Assembly: GCF_910596095.1 (NCBI RefSeq)
Contig: NC_056536.1
Coordinates: 16,973,291-17,037,290 of the forward strand
Origin: Thunnus maccoyii
Lineage: Eukaryota > Chordata > Actinopteri > Scombriformes > Scombridae
Reading direction: 5' to 3'
DNA length: 64,000 nucleotides
The position numbers were made by a program, and so were the translations under genes. Positions 1 to 13,741 of the stretch are shown here, piece by piece. Every line of letters begins with the position of its first letter. Position 1 is the first letter of the stretch. The notes beneath the pieces are model-generated. The model was not told the origin of the DNA. It was given only the letters and a program-made list of their open reading frames with translations, and ran no database searches.

Positions 1-640
1 CCATACATAAGCAAAATTCATTCGTGTTTCAAAGCCAAAGTGAAAATTAAAAGCAAACGCCGAGTTTGTGGAATCACCTGAAATTAAGAATGAATTTGTC
101 TTAATACAAACAGGTCACATAATAACTATAACTGCTGAAGTTAAAACCCCTAATAATCATGCTATTCTAATGTCAATTTCAATGACCATTAGAGGTTTTT
201 TTTAAGTTTCAGTTGCATTTAATAACTTACAATTCCTGTACAGTTAGCTATTTATTTTATTGAACCTGGGTCGCATTACTCCAACAAAAAAATATGAAGT
301 TAAATTCTGCAAACTAACTGCATGATTGAGTTAACAAATGTTAGACAAATGTGCATATGTAACTGCGTAACATGCACACTGTGACTGCACAGTTACTGTT
401 TGAGTAACAGCAAAAAGAAGGAGGAAGTGCCAAAGTATTTACGATAATCCTGTAAACTGGAACAACATGAGGGAAAAACACTATTACATACATGTACATT
501 CATAAAAACACATCTTCATTGGTTATATATTAGATCAGATAAACCACTCTGTCCCTTTAAATCTAGACTCATAATTATTATATAACATAAGATGAATATC
601 TGCAATAAATCTAACGGCAATCTGCTCAGTAGTCGTTAAG

Positions 641-860
641 ACATTTCCCTCAAAACCACAAATGTCAACCTCATGGTGACACTAGAGGAAAAGTCAGAGG
701 ATGATGTAAGTCAGTAGGATTCATCCTCTGGGAACCATGAATGTCTGTACAAAATTTCATGGTAATCCATCCAGTAGTTATTGAGATATTTGAGTCTGAA
801 CCAAAGTGGTGAAGCAAACGACAGACAGACACTGCCATCCCTAGCTGGGCTCAGGTTAAT
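641..860. repeat. Dispersed fish repeat (class uncertain)
   Basis: The stretch contains phrases that recur widely in percomorph genomes, such as the segment about a fatty, CCATCCAGTAGTTATTGAGA-type block at 768-787 followed by a GACAGACAGACA tract near 820. I recognise it as a common dispersed element but cannot place it securely in a SINE, LINE tail or DNA transposon class. No terminal repeats or target-site duplications were resolved. Confidence 0.4.
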
Positions 861-1584
861 AAGGGGTTAAAAAGTCAGCGATGTAACCAATCCTAGTAAG
901 TTCTGAAACAGCAGGTTAATAGTACCTGTCTGCAAACTGAGTGATAGCTCAGAAGCAAACAGCTGCTGGCCAGATTAAATGACTTTTATTCAAAGTTGTT
1001 GATTTTATGCTACTGAATGCAGACAGGACTGAAATTATTATTTGCTCTAATCTTGTTACAGCTCATCTAAAGCAATCCTGGCTCGCTCTTTTACAGATCT
1101 ATCTTCAGTTTGGAGGCAATTTGCCCAGAAAAGCAGCAATTTAGTGTTTTGTTTTTGTCTTTGCTGTAGTCATTACTTACCCGTTATTATCTTAATCATT
1201 TTCTTTACAGTTCATCACTCACATTTTTATCTTGTAATACATTTTTTTCTTATAGTTTGAGTCATGAGTGTCTGGCTATACTAATATTCCTGACTGATTC
1301 CTGAAATTGATTCAAATTCATGAAAGCTCATAGCAACTTTATCTATAACTTTCGATAAAAATGGATGTTTGGACAGAGCCTGAATGTAGCTGCTGCTACT
1401 CAAAGGATTAATGCTCAGTTTTGATGCCAAGCTAAGCTTGAAGAAACATACAAAGCTTTGCAAAACAGGCGTGTTTGCGACAAATCAGAGATTCTGACAA
1501 TATTTGTCTTTACATCACCTGGAAACTATGATCTATGCTTTTATTTAACCTGTAAATTCAACTGTCGGAGCCCTGAGTATTTCC

Positions 1585-1870
1585 AGATTGCAGACAGCCC
1601 AAAATGCTGCAGACCGTTTTAGCTTCACGTTGTTGGCTATACAGCAGATTTTTCTTTTATTTAGATTTTATTTTAGCAATCAAATTTCATGCACATTTTG
1701 GACAACTTCCCAGCTATGTCTCAGAGTTTTTTACCTCCACTGAGCCAAAGTGCAGCCTGAGATCCTCATGCTGTCCTGTTTTGGTCATACACAGTCTAGG
1801 CTGGCTAAGGGTGATCGAGCTTCCTCCATGAGAGCCTCTATGAGATCTGAAGACCTGCCCAGCATAATAA
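1585..1870 (+). mobile_element. Decayed LINE (L2/Rex-like) ORF2 3' fragment
   Basis: Translations of the plus strand, switching frames past several stops, resemble the C-terminal part of L2/CR1-group reverse transcriptase ORFs: a block like LQ-ADSPKCCRPF near 1588-1620, a block like FLPPLSQS near 1728-1755, and KGDRASSMRAS at about 1810-1842. The known family pattern is LQ-xxQNAAAR, PPLSQS-like, then KGDRAFSVRAP. Many stops and frameshifts mean this is an inactive fossil. The family assignment is inference from short matches. Confidence 0.4.
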
Positions 1871-4837
1871 GGGTTGAAATGTTGGTTGTAGGCAGCCATC
1901 TGAGTAAAGTAAATACCATATTATTAAAAAAATACATAAAAGTCAGGAGTAGTAAACATAAAAGTAGTAGTCAATGTACTGTAGTAATGTGAGACACCAA
2001 AAAGAGGGTGTCTCTTACAGTTTTCTTAAGCATGCTATCTACAAATATCTAACTTTAAGAGAGATGCCTAAAAGCATAAAACATATCTTCATTTAATGCT
2101 TGGTTATATTAGTAAATGTTTTGCACCATACAAAATAGGTTAGCTTTTTTTCTAATCACCTTAGATGTATTAATTGATAATTAAGTGAGGTTATTTGTTT
2201 CTGTGTGTTTAACATGTTCAGATAAATGTCTGTTTGACTCAAAGTTTAATGACTAAATTAGATGTTTGCAATGGAGACTGGTGCACCTTTGGACAGTGTC
2301 TGTTTATTTATTAAGGAGTGGCTGGACCACTGTATGTTCATAATGTGAAAGTGAAAGAAAAAATGTCCATGAATAATAATACAATGATAGCTTATGTAAA
2401 ATCTCTCATAGGACTTCACACAGATTGGAGACCTTCTCTTATTAACTTTCTCAAATATTTGATTGAATACTTTTGAATATTTCAGAAGAGGCATTCATAC
2501 CACAGAACTTGGTCTAACAACTGAATTTATTCTTTTAAATTAGAGCCTAAGATTGTAACTCTAACGTGTGACAGTTACTCTTTAGTACCTTAACCATAAA
2601 ATCTCTTGTAAAACGTCACAAAGGACTTGTATTTATGTGATTCAATTTAAATTCTACTTTCTCTCTTTTTGGCTCATGTGTTTTCATTGAGCCATGACAG
2701 ACTTCTAGGTTTCACATTATCTCTACAAAAAAGAGAAATTGGGCACTTGTGATGGAAGAATTAAAAAGTATAACTTTACCAGGGCTTAGTGCAATTAGTC
2801 ACTGGCAGTCATGAAGACCGCAGAGAAATGAGCAGCAGAGGTGGAGTAAAGATGTGAGAGCATGAAGGGAACACTAAACTTGGCGTTGGAAGAAGATTGC
2901 TTTCAACAACCACGTCATGTTCATACAAAGTTTCTACATCATTCATCACACTGGCCATGACTGTGGACACATCAGAATCACTTTCTCTAAACCAAGGCTG
3001 CCAGAAGTAACAGACAATTGACATATGTAACTGCTTTTCACATTTTAAAGTATATATATGGCACTTAGTTTTAGAAAGTAGGAATCCTATTCTGTGTGTG
3101 CAGTGAATTTGATTACTCAAGACCAATGAAATGTTTGCAAATTACATCATCCTTTGATAAACATCTCCTATGGCTGCCAGACATGCAATCACGTGGTGAT
3201 GTTTATCTTGACGATTCTTCATGATTTTCACCGCGTGCCATTTTTTAAAGATAGTCAATATTGCAAATGTAATGTATACTTAACTGTTTCAGATCAAAAC
3301 AAAACAACAAGTGATCAGATTTATACTGCGTTGCAGAAATACTCTAACCCACAAGAAACCAAACACTGGATAGATTTTGAGTTTCTCTGTTGATCTGTGT
3401 AAATAAAAACTGTTTTTGGTAATTGTTGAATTTTATATGTAGATACATTTAAGCATAGATATGAAAGAATATGTTAAGGGAGCCGTGGTTTTGCAGGTTC
3501 ATACTTCTGCATGTTTGTTTGACCTGCACCCGCTGCAAATTAAATGTTAATCCCTCCTGGGGCAAAAGTTTGAGATATTCTGGCTCTGAACAATTTGTCT
3601 CCTTAGTGTGCAGTATTTATTACTACTGCCTTATTTACTCGCCCTTGAGTCAAAGTACAATCACCACAAACTTCCACTTCCTATTGTAATAACTAATAAC
3701 TTGCCTTGCATGAGCAAGATTAGCTCTGTTTCCTCCCTGCTTCCTTCTATTCACTTAATTCCTGATGTTTTAGATGCTTAAGAACAAATAGTAGAGTTGG
3801 ATTCTGTCTTTTAGCCATATAGCTGCAAATAATATTGCGGGGTGCTCACAGAGCACTAGTAAGACCGGTCCTGGAGAGACTGCCAGCAGTCTAATATTAG
3901 CTGAGCACATGGCTGTCTTTAGAATCAGTCACTAAGCTGGCTAAACTTAGTTCATTGCTTCCCAAGCCTCTTTCCAAGTTCTTTTGCTCTAGTACTGACC
4001 TCTGCTGGGTATACTGGCGTCTGGGGAGAGGTTGGGCTGCCTTTTGCAGTGTTGAGTGAATGACTCTGAGAGGAATTTGAAGAATAGGAAAGAAAATAAC
4101 CCATGACCCTAAAAGGAGAGTGTGATCAGGAGGTGGGAATCAGAACAAAATGTTCTTTAATTTATTCATCGGATTAGTAATCATTTGTAACATTGGTTGG
4201 ATTTTCCTTGAGGAAGCCAGAGCAATGACTGTTTTCTAAGATAAACATAAACCTGATGATAAAGTTTGCTGTGTGTGCTGTGCTGCCCTCATCTGGTAAA
4301 AGTTGCTTCATCATTCTTGTATAGCTATAAAAGGATAAAGGAGAAACAGTGAGAACACACACACCACCTCTACCTCGCCCTTTTGTGCCAAACAGACTTC
4401 CCTTTCCTCTGTATTATACCTTATCATTTTCATTTCTATTTTCATAAGCTATAATTCTTTGCCCCCAAGCATGCCCTTTTTCCTTTTCCTGTGTTTCATA
4501 TCAGTGAGGAGTCAAACCCCACCTCAGGCTCTTGTGTCTAAACACAGCACTTTTTGAGTAATGGGCCAGGTTAGTGTGATGTTGTACATCTGATCTGATG
4601 GTTCACAACCTAAGAGGCAGCTTCTGATAAGGAAATGGCTGGGGCATTTAATGGGATTTATTTTAGGCATGATATTGTTGGTGTTTCAGCTTTAGATGGC
4701 AACAACATGCCACTTATTGTTTAATTCTTCAGAGTAGATGAGCAACTATAATTCTCAAGCTCAAGTGTCCAAATTGTCGTAGTGGCTTTACCCAGCAATT
4801 GACATCTAATATCAAAATAATTTGGTACAGAGCATTT

Positions 4838-4838
<1 letters not shown>

Positions 4839-4902
<64 letters not shown>
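4839..4902. repeat. (GATA)n microsatellite
   Basis: About 16 uninterrupted GATA/ATAG tetranucleotide units are visible directly. The Tyr-Leu-Ser-Ile repeat peptide predicted on the minus strand is only this repeat translated and is not a gene. Confidence 0.97.
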
Positions 4903-7900
4903 TCTGTCTGAATATTTTGTTCAACTACATTAGCTCATGTACAAGCGCTGCATTTCACAGTTTGATCAGAAGGAGGCAGTCTACATCCTTCCAACAGAGA
5001 GGTTGAGCTGTTGCATAACACGTGCAACATTCACATTAACAAAGTCACCAATTGGCCTTACTCCAATTAAACATCAGGGTTAATCTGTTTAGATGCACCT
5101 TTGACGTGATTGAGTCCCTGATGCTAGGAATAAACCTGTTCACACGATATCCCTGTCCACATATGGGGCTCAGTCCTAAAAAAAAAAAAAAGGTTATTGG
5201 TTACAGTTCAAACAGAGGGCTTGGACCAATGTTAAACTAGTAAAAAGTTAATTCAAGAAGCTTAATCTGGTTTAATGTAATTGGAATATAAGATTACTTG
5301 GGTTATTCAAACTTGTGAAATTTGTGTTGACAAAAAACTACATTGAATCAAATTATCTATAGATAAAAATGAGGGTACTGAACTTCTGGGTATGTTAAAC
5401 ACATAATATTATGTTAGTGCAGCAGAAAAACTTTCTACATTTACTTTGCTTTCTTTCTTTCTTGCACTGTAAGCATGCTGATTTGGCAATTCAGTTGCTT
5501 GCCCTGACTGTTTTAGCATCTGTGTGGGTATACAATGAGTTGTGTTTGTGTGTGTGTTTGTGTGTGTTGTGTTTGGTGTTTGTATGGCCATGTGTTTCCA
5601 TGCATGTCTGTGTGTCATCCCTGTCATGGGAATAATTACTACCAAGGCCCCCTGGCTTAGAGTAACAGCAGGGTTAGTTTGTTGTCCCAGCAAATGGATT
5701 TCCATGGGAAAACAGAACCAAGATGCTGTCTCTCATCACGCAGACACACTGAAATCATTCAGGCAGGCAGGGGGTCCTCAGCAGCACAGCAGATTTGGGA
5801 GCCATAGTCTCCATGATTCAGTCACAGCACTTATTTAGACAGTTAGAGAGGTTTGCTCTGACACAACAGACGGGCAGCAAGAACTGTGGATGAACAGATT
5901 TTGGGAGAGCTGTGGAGACAAGTGACAGAGAGGAGAAAGAGAGCAGACTAACTCCACAGACAGTAAGGGGAGCAAGGTTGGCTGCTGTCTGTTTCTTTCT
6001 CTTAATCCTTAAATCTTCTGTAATCAGGATGAGAGGGAGAGAGCATGTTGCCTGACTTAGGACAGCAGAGTCTATGTTGGGACCTGGACGGATTGCTGGC
6101 TGATGAGGCAACCTAACTGGCCAGTAGCAGAGATGGAGGGAGGGGGCAGCGTAGAGCTGGAGTCAGTTTGGGAAACTTAAACTTAACTAGTTGCGACCAA
6201 GCGCCAACAGGAAGAGTGGAAATCTAATACACCAAGATGCTTTAACCAACCAAGAGTGAGTTCATAAAGACAGAAAAAGGAGAAGACTATCCATGGATGG
6301 ATTGTTTTAGGGTGAGACTTTGACTATTATTTGACTGTTTGACTGCTATTACTATTTGTTTTTCCATGTTTTTGTATAAATGGTTACATATCTTTTACAT
6401 CTATACACCACACAGTTCAGAGGGACAGCAGAGATAGTTCATATTTGGCATTTAGAAGAAGGAGCTTGAGCAGATTGAAAGTTGTTGCTCAGCAGGAAGT
6501 GCAGGCCACAATGCTAAAGTGGGAGCTTTCTATGTTTGTGCAGAGGAAGGAAAGAAAGAGAAAGGTTTGTGTGATAGTAACATTCATTCTTCTGCTCGAC
6601 ACAATACTGAAATAGAAACATATGTTTGCAGGATTAAAGGAGTTGAGTGGTTCTATCTGGCATTTAACGAGAGCTTATCCTAAAGATGCTATTATTCTAA
6701 TAACTTAGTATTAACATATAATTGTTAGCAGGTGCAAAGCTAATTCTGTGCAAACAATTATCATTGTAAATTCTGTTGTGGATATGGTGTAGTGATGTAT
6801 GCAGGGCCAAGGCAGCTTGCAAACTAAAACCCTCAAATCCTCACTGGAAGGGCCTGGCAGTATTTTCCAAATTCACTTTATCACTGATGCACAAACACAC
6901 ATTTAAGCAATCAAGCTTTTTATATATTTCTCACTCTCATCTGGAGCTCCTTCAAAACAAGAAGTCTAGCCTATCTTTTGTCTGAGTTTTGAGAAACAGC
7001 AGCATCACTGGTTTCAAAATGTACTTCGTTGAAACATAAAATTTGTATGAATGTTTTTTGAATAGTTGATTGAAAATAGTGGTAGTTGAGAATAATTGTT
7101 GATTTAAGCCAGAAAACCACTGGACATCCAAGTGCACTTGGATGTCACACGGTTAAGACACCATGACAGATGCTGTCACTAGTCTGGCCTCCCATTGCTT
7201 CTGGCACCATATGGCCTTTTGCAGCCCAGTACACTCCTCCTACTATGCCTTCATTCACATTACTTTCACAGACTGAGCTTCTGCACAAGTACAATGTTTA
7301 ATGACCATTTACTGTACCTTTTATATATTCGTACATATTCACAGATCTTGCACATTTATATACATTTTGTGGGCTTCAATTACCTTAAATATGCTGAAAT
7401 TATTTGTTTAATCTTAGAGTCATAGTAACTACCCCTCCTCTGTTCTATAATGGGCTGAGCCAGTGAACAAACATGGGTAAAAAAGCATGTTATACAGACA
7501 GCCTCTTATAAATCAAAGACTTACGGATCAGCAACTCTGACAGGAGGGCTAAAGTGAGGTGAAGCTCCTCATCCTCTTTAGGCATGGTGCCTCAAAGACA
7601 AGCCCTATAAGGTCACCAGATCTATTTAAAATGCTTATTTCAAAGGGTGCCAGTGTTGTGTTGTTAGTGTTGCAGTCACATTTGAGCTAGTGTAAGATGC
7701 TTATGTTGGGGAGACGAAATTATACACATTCCTGAATAAGATGAGACTAAACAAAATGCAGTTGGATAAGAACACATTTTGTTATTGGCACCTAAAATGA
7801 TGCATGTAATATGTCAGCAGTCTTTGTTAAGGGGCCATCGGAGCTATTCTCCTAACACTGCAACAAGTTTTACACCCAAAACATGACAATGCGGTTATCT

Positions 7901-8096
7901 AAATTGAAAATGAGCTCATTCAGTCTGAACTCAGAGGTTGTGTAAGGTTGTCATATGGTTGGAAAGACGAGGAGGGGATCTAAAACATGAAAATTATATT
8001 TTTGTTCATGACAATAACACTTAATATTTTTCTGTTTAAGATGTGGGTGGTGTGCAGCAAACCAGACAACCAGGTGTGATCCCAGGGGTCCCACCC

Positions 8097-10401
8097 ATGG
8101 CCACTGCAAACGATGACCCCGACCTGGGCGAGGGCCCATCCGAGGACTCGGACATCCTTCTGGATGAATGTGACTCAGAGAGTTTGTTTTCTGATGACTC
8201 AGTGTTTCCCGAATATGAAAGGGATGACGAGGGCAAAGAGCCTCCTAAAACACTGTATGAGGCCTGTAGTAAGAATGATCCCACATCCCTGCGTAGGATC
8301 ATGGCAAGAGGAATCACTAAAGAAGAGGCCATGGAGCTGGACATCAACGGCAAAGTAAGTTACATTTCATATTCCTTTTTATCGCACAAGTCAAGAAATG
8401 TATATTTCTGTGACAAAGCCCAAAATGAATGTAAATTACAACAAAAGTCAATTTATTTCTTCCTTGTTTTCTGTCAGAATGGACTGATGCTGGCTGTGAG
8501 CAAAGGATTCGTAGACATTGTCACCATACTGCACACATGTCCACTAATAGACATAAACCACCAAGACAATGATGGCAACACTGCTCTCATGATTGCTGCA
8601 CAGGCAGGTAGGTATGAAGACGGCACAAAACTACATCCAGCCTTAATTAAATCAAATCATATTAACACATTATCACTTGTTTCAATCCAGGCTTCATCAC
8701 CATTCTAAACTATATCCTTAACTACTACTCTGGTGTGGACACTGAGGTCAAGGATCCTCGTGGCTTCACAGCCCTCATCAAGGCAGGCCTGCAGGGCCGA
8801 GAAGAGTGTGTGTCGGCCCTACTAATGCATGGTAAGTTTATGGGACATTACACCTCATAAACTCTGAAGTATTTCCTAATTCAGATAGGAGGAGCATCAC
8901 TTATTTGGAGACTGATGCAGACCCTCACCCATGGTACATATCAAATGATTTAGGAGAAGTTAGGATGCTAGGATGATAATTACTGTGTACAATTCATGAA
9001 CACATATAGGGAAAGATATACCATAAATTACATATAAATGTTCTATCCATGTGATACACAAGCTAAACCCAGACACTTGATCCGTGAGCTAATCTAGGAT
9101 TAGTCCTAATAAACCGAACACAGACACATTTAGGATAGTGCTGTAAAAATTCCACACACTTTTTATTCAACTTCAATTATGTCCAAACCAGACTGATAAC
9201 ATTAATTTTCAATCTGGTCTGATTTACAGGCAAACATGAGCCATGTGTGGTACATATGCCTTGTCTTCCTACAATAATGGGCTAAACTGACTGATTACAG
9301 CCAGAGTTTTACAGCAGATCTGCGAGATTCTGGCCTGATTTGGTATATTTTTTTCACCTAACTGCAATCTATATCATATTTTACTATATTGTGAGATAGC
9401 CTGATTTGTTTCTGTCAGTGTCATGCTACACACCTATTCAATGAGTTGTGCTCCAAAAGTGACCACATGGGGGGGTCATTTTACTAAGTTGAAGAAGCAA
9501 TTGATTTCCTCACATCCCTCAACATCTAACCAATAATAACTTGTTTCTTTGTTTTCTCTGCTTTCTATTTCTCCTCCGCTTTCGGTGTGCAGGTGCAAAT
9601 ATGAATGCAAGGGACCTGGTCCAAAGGAGAGGCCTAAGGGACTGGGTCCTTAGGACAGGAAGGTTTGAGACTCTGGTCAGACTACGCCGCCTGCAGGCTC
9701 AGCCTGTAGCTGAGCAGTTCTGTGAAAGCTACATTCCTGATTGGCCTGACTTGGAGCAACTGGTAGCGAAGGCCACTGCCTCCAAAACAGCTACTCAGAA
9801 GTTGAGACAGTGCTTAAAAGACAGACTTACTATCAACTTCCCTCGGGACCCCCAAGAAAATGGAGTCATGGACCATATGGTGCGGATGACCACAGGCATC
9901 CACAGCCCCCTGATAGCCACCGGTTGCCGTCCACTCTGTCCTACCAGCCCTCCAGAGATTGGCAAGCGACGGTTTGCAGTTCCTGAACTACTTGAAAAGC
10001 ACAGCAGCAAGGAGCTGGAGGAGAGCACAGTGTCCCACAGTAACGGCTCCATCACCTCAGCTTCTCCCACTGCTGTGTCAGCCAAATCCGTATCTCTGAC
10101 CTCCTACTACGAGGCAGAGCGCAGGGAAAACCTGCTGAGAGGCTTCCTTCCCCGCAGCCTGGCACACAGGAACAGCATCTTCCCCTCTGGCTGTGTTCCT
10201 AAGATTGAAGTGACAAAATCTAGGGAGCCCACTCCAAAGAAAGAGAAAAAGAAGAAAAACCAAAAGGGCTACCTGGAGCCTCCTGTCTGGAAGTACAAGG
10301 CGGCCAGGGAGGAGAAAAAGAGAGAGAAGAAGCAAAAGGAAAAAGAAAACGAGGAAGAGAATAAAAATAAGGAGTCGAAATGTTCATCAAGCAAAAAATG
10401 A
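8097..10401 (+). CDS. ankrd33: Ankyrin repeat domain-containing protein 33 (ankrd33)
   Basis: Four coding exons: 8097-8354, 8478-8607, 8691-8831 and 9593-10401, all with GT-AG introns and continuous frame, giving 445 aa. The start is the first in-frame ATG, in a good context (cccATGG). The exon itself begins at 8041 after an acceptor, so at least one 5' noncoding exon lies upstream and an earlier start there cannot be excluded. Residues 1-70 are acidic and serine-rich. About three ankyrin repeats follow (roughly 87-185, with DGNTALMIAAQAG and RGFTALIKAGLQG as the clearest loops). Then come the family blocks GVMDHMVRMTT and SPPEIGKRRFAV, and a lysine/glutamate-rich tail after PPVWKYKAAREEKK. 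The human family comprises ANKRD33 (a photoreceptor ankyrin protein reported to act as a nuclear transcriptional cofactor) and ANKRD33B. The protein features fit both, and the adjacent acvrl1 favours ANKRD33. A photoreceptor role is inferred from the family. Confidence 0.87.
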
Positions 10402-11260
10402 GGCATTATTCTCTTTTCCACAGAGGATTTCACTGTAATAATGTCATCATGAGGGATGAGCATGTGATTACAGTGACCCTGAGGCCAGTTTAACAGAAGA
10501 AAAAGGAACTGAAAAAGTTTGTAAGTGTGCTATTGGCAAAGAAAACCCAACAACACCCATAGATGGATTTGAACTTTGGCTTGGAGTGAATTTGCAAAAC
10601 TGGAGTGACTTGAATTTACTACATATGGTGTATTTTTCAGCATCTCTGGAAAGCTGAAAATTATTTTAAACAACCCTCCGTTGGTTTTGGGAATATATTG
10701 TGACATAGACATTTCTGACATAAGTCTGTAATTCAACTCCTAATTGGTGGATTAGTAGATAAAGTCTCATGGGGATGCAAAGTTACACTAAACATGGACA
10801 CCTGTCATTATATTATTTTTTTTAAACACTGTACACTTATGAAGATTTTACCAAGCTGTGTATTGTGAACGGTTTCCAAGTAGCGTGCCATCATGGTATT
10901 TAATGCAAAATAACCAAAACAATAGAATAATCTATTGTGGCTGCTTTTTACAAGGCCACACACTTAAGTTTCACAGGCAACTAAGGTTGTCATACCTTTT
11001 TTCTTTTTCCTCTCTGCAATGGGACTAATGCCAACCCATCAAACCAATTGTTACAGAAATTGGTACATTGTAGTCTAAGAAACAGAGGCACAGTTGTGTC
11101 ATAACAATCCCTCTTGCACCACCATCAGTCAAAGGTAAAGTGATATATTTGACTTGATTTGCTGATCACTAATGTGGCTCCAACCTCATCATCTTTAATA
11201 TTTTCAACTATACACAAACCCTTTTGACCCAAAGAATAAAGGCTGTTTGATAAAGTTTTT
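10402..11260 (+). other. ankrd33: ankrd33 3'UTR with poly(A) signal
   Basis: AT-rich noncoding sequence follows the TGA at 10399-10401. The first clear AATAAA is at 11235-11240 and is followed by T-rich sequence, so it is the likely cleavage region. A second AATAAA at 11942-11947 with downstream GT-rich sequence could define a longer transcript. Confidence 0.55.
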
Positions 11261-11627
11261 TATCAAACACTCTTTCTTTTGCCTCTTCTTCCTCTAGGAA
11301 GGTTATCCACTGTATGTAACATGTAGCATCTACCAGATGCCTTTATTATGTCTTTTTGACAGAATTTTCATACTCCAAACTTTGTGAAAAATGAACTAAA
11401 AGCTGTCTGCAACACTTTGTCTGATCATGAGATAGCCTGCTCTTACAAGTCTCCGGTCAGCCGGTGCTTACACCATCACAACAATTGCTGCTAACAATAT
11501 TTTTTATAGAAATCAACAGCAGACCTCACATCTGCGTTCTGAATTACATACACACAGAAAAGAATCTATTTGTACATAATGTTACTCAGGAAATTTGTGT
11601 TAATAATATGATGGGCATACATTAAAC

Positions 11628-11670
11628 ATCTATCTATCTATCTATCTATCTATTGATCTATCTATCTATC
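11628..11670. repeat. (TCTA)n microsatellite, interrupted
   Basis: About ten TCTA units are visible, with one interruption (TTGATC) in the middle. Confidence 0.93.
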
Positions 11671-13321
11671 AAGGCATCTATTGGGACACTTTAAAATATT
11701 CTGTTTATAGATCAACTTGGTAAATTGTAAAATTATGTATAAATGAAAAACTAATAACTCATACACTTGTAACCACATTGCATATTTGTGTTATCTGAAA
11801 AAATGTTCTATTTAGATAATGTTCATATGAAACATTTGAGGATCATTCCTGGGGTTATTTTTTAAGTGAAAGTGACTCAGAAAGTTCAGGTCTTCTACCT
11901 CAGTGAGACAGATGAAAACTTGTGTTTGTATTCAAGCTTGGAATAAATTTACTGACCTTTGCAAGTGAGTTTGTTTTTCTTCCATGTAACCAAAAGTACC
12001 ATTAGTGTGTTTGAAGTGGTTACATAAAACATTTTGGTGATGTGCAGTTACTGAAATAGAAAAAGATGTTAAAGTTACCTCCTCGACACTGCTCATATAG
12101 AATAAAGTTGCTTTGAGCTTCTAAAGGAAGCCTATAATGTGCACTCTAGAGTGGCATGGGATGGCTTTTGAACCTTGGTCTGTAATCTTTTAATCTAATG
12201 TGCGGCATCATTATATAATAGTTAGCTTTTATGGGTAGCTACTTTGATTTTTTTTTTTTTATTACTGTTTTTAATTTCCTGGGTTTCATGCTAACATTTG
12301 AAGTTTCCTGTCTCAACAAAAAGCACAAGTACACAAACAGAGAGATCAGTCTTGTTTAAGTGGTCATTTTAAGGATTAAACATCGCATATAACATTATAT
12401 TTTTAGTGTTTAGTGTCACTTCCTCTTCACAGAGGGAACTTGCTGACTCGAGGTCAGCTCTAAAATAAATACCTCTCGAAAGTTCAATGAAAGAACACAT
12501 TAGACCGCAACCATGAGACTGTGAACACATATTCACAAACAGATGTAGCACAATTGTACAGTTTTTGACCTCTGAGAATATCACTGGGAAGTGTGAATGT
12601 GACTTAAGTCAAAACTACATGAGGGCCATAGCTAAAATATTGGCTTTCAGTAGTATTAAAGAAAAGTAAAATAAGCCTCCTCTTTATCAAGAATTTGCTT
12701 ATGAATAACTCACAGTACAATGTCTGTTGGAGCAATATCACAGTTCCTCTCCTCTAGTAGATTGTACAACAAATGAAGGCTTTTCTAGAAAGACCTTCAG
12801 GGAATAGGGCAGGGTGGCTCTTTGACTCACAGAGATTAGTTGGAGAGAAACATACGTAAATGCTGATTGAAAAAAAGAACAACAATTTGCTCTCTTTTCT
12901 ACATGACAGCTGATGTGAGAGCTTCCAGCTGTGTCTGCAGCCGTAAGCCAAAAAACTGAGAGATTACAGAGTCTGAGAACAAGGAGGGGAATTTATATTA
13001 CAGACATGAAGACATCTCTCTTAGGCTCTGCTGAATGAAGTGTTTTTCACATAGTGCCGTCTCTCTGGCATCTAAGAGACAGCTCTGTAATAGCTATTGA
13101 GAAACATCTCAACTGCCACAATACCACCATTGTTACAAAAGATGGGTATTTGAGCACCATTGTCCGCCATCCGAAATTTGAGAGGACACGTAAGCATTAC
13201 AATGCTCACCAAATACGTTAGCCGTACAGATCAGCAGGATAGTGTTGTCTCTTCATAGAATGATGAATCTTGAAGTTCGCCTACACTCAAAACTGTGCTT
13301 ATTTCACGCGGATGTTTGAAC

Positions 13322-13713
13322 CTCACTGTGCAGAATGTCATATGTGCAGAGTTTGACAAGACAGGGCTGTTTTCACATTTATTTACTGAAGCTGGTGGAG
13401 TTTAAGACGTGTACATGTGAGCATGATTTTATGACCTCATAATTAAACCACTCATGGTCCAATATGCAACTTAGAGAGGTGTGATGTGTAAACTTGGAAC
13501 CTCTAGTTCAACACTAAGAATGGACTTTTCGTTGAAGTAGGGGACTTTTTTCTCTTTTGTTTATTGTTACTTCACTTAGATGACCTTCACTGTGCAGAAT
13601 GATGTATGTACAGAGTTTGACACTAGAAAACTGTTGCTATGCATCACCTTAAATCTGTGAACCCACAAGCATCACAGTTTGGAGCCAATCATGGTCCAGT
13701 ATGCAACTTACAC
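13322..13713. repeat. Diverged tandem duplication, about 260 bp period
   Basis: Two landmark blocks occur twice in the same order. CACTGTGCAGAATG followed by CAGAGTTTGACA is at about 13324-13361 and again at about 13587-13623. ATCATGGTCCAGTATGCAAC at about 13687-13706 matches a near-identical block at about 13452-13471. The copies are imperfect, so the duplication is old. Its origin (local duplication or two insertions of one repeat) is not resolved. Confidence 0.6.
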
Positions 13714-13741
13714 AAATGTAAGGCCAGCAGTTAAACCTATT

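Larger units (their letters stand above)
1..8040. other. Noncoding region upstream of ankrd33
   Basis: No conserved coding exon is recognisable in either strand here. The sequence is AT-rich and contains decayed interspersed repeats (listed separately at 641-860 and 1585-1870), a (GATA)n microsatellite at 4839-4902 and a GT-rich stretch near 5541-5580. The GA-rich segment around 5830-6250 is the most plausible place for a noncoding first exon or promoter of ankrd33, because the first recognised ankrd33 exon is preceded by a splice acceptor, but this cannot be confirmed from sequence alone. Confidence 0.6.

Noticed and set aside
4721-4924. Tyr-Leu-Ser-Ile repeat ORF on the minus strand
   Set aside because: It is a translation of the (GATA)n microsatellite.
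8043-8096. Extension of ankrd33 coding to a start at 8043
   Set aside because: The codon there is GTG, and it lies two bases into an exon that begins at a splice acceptor. The first in-frame ATG, with a good context, is at 8097.
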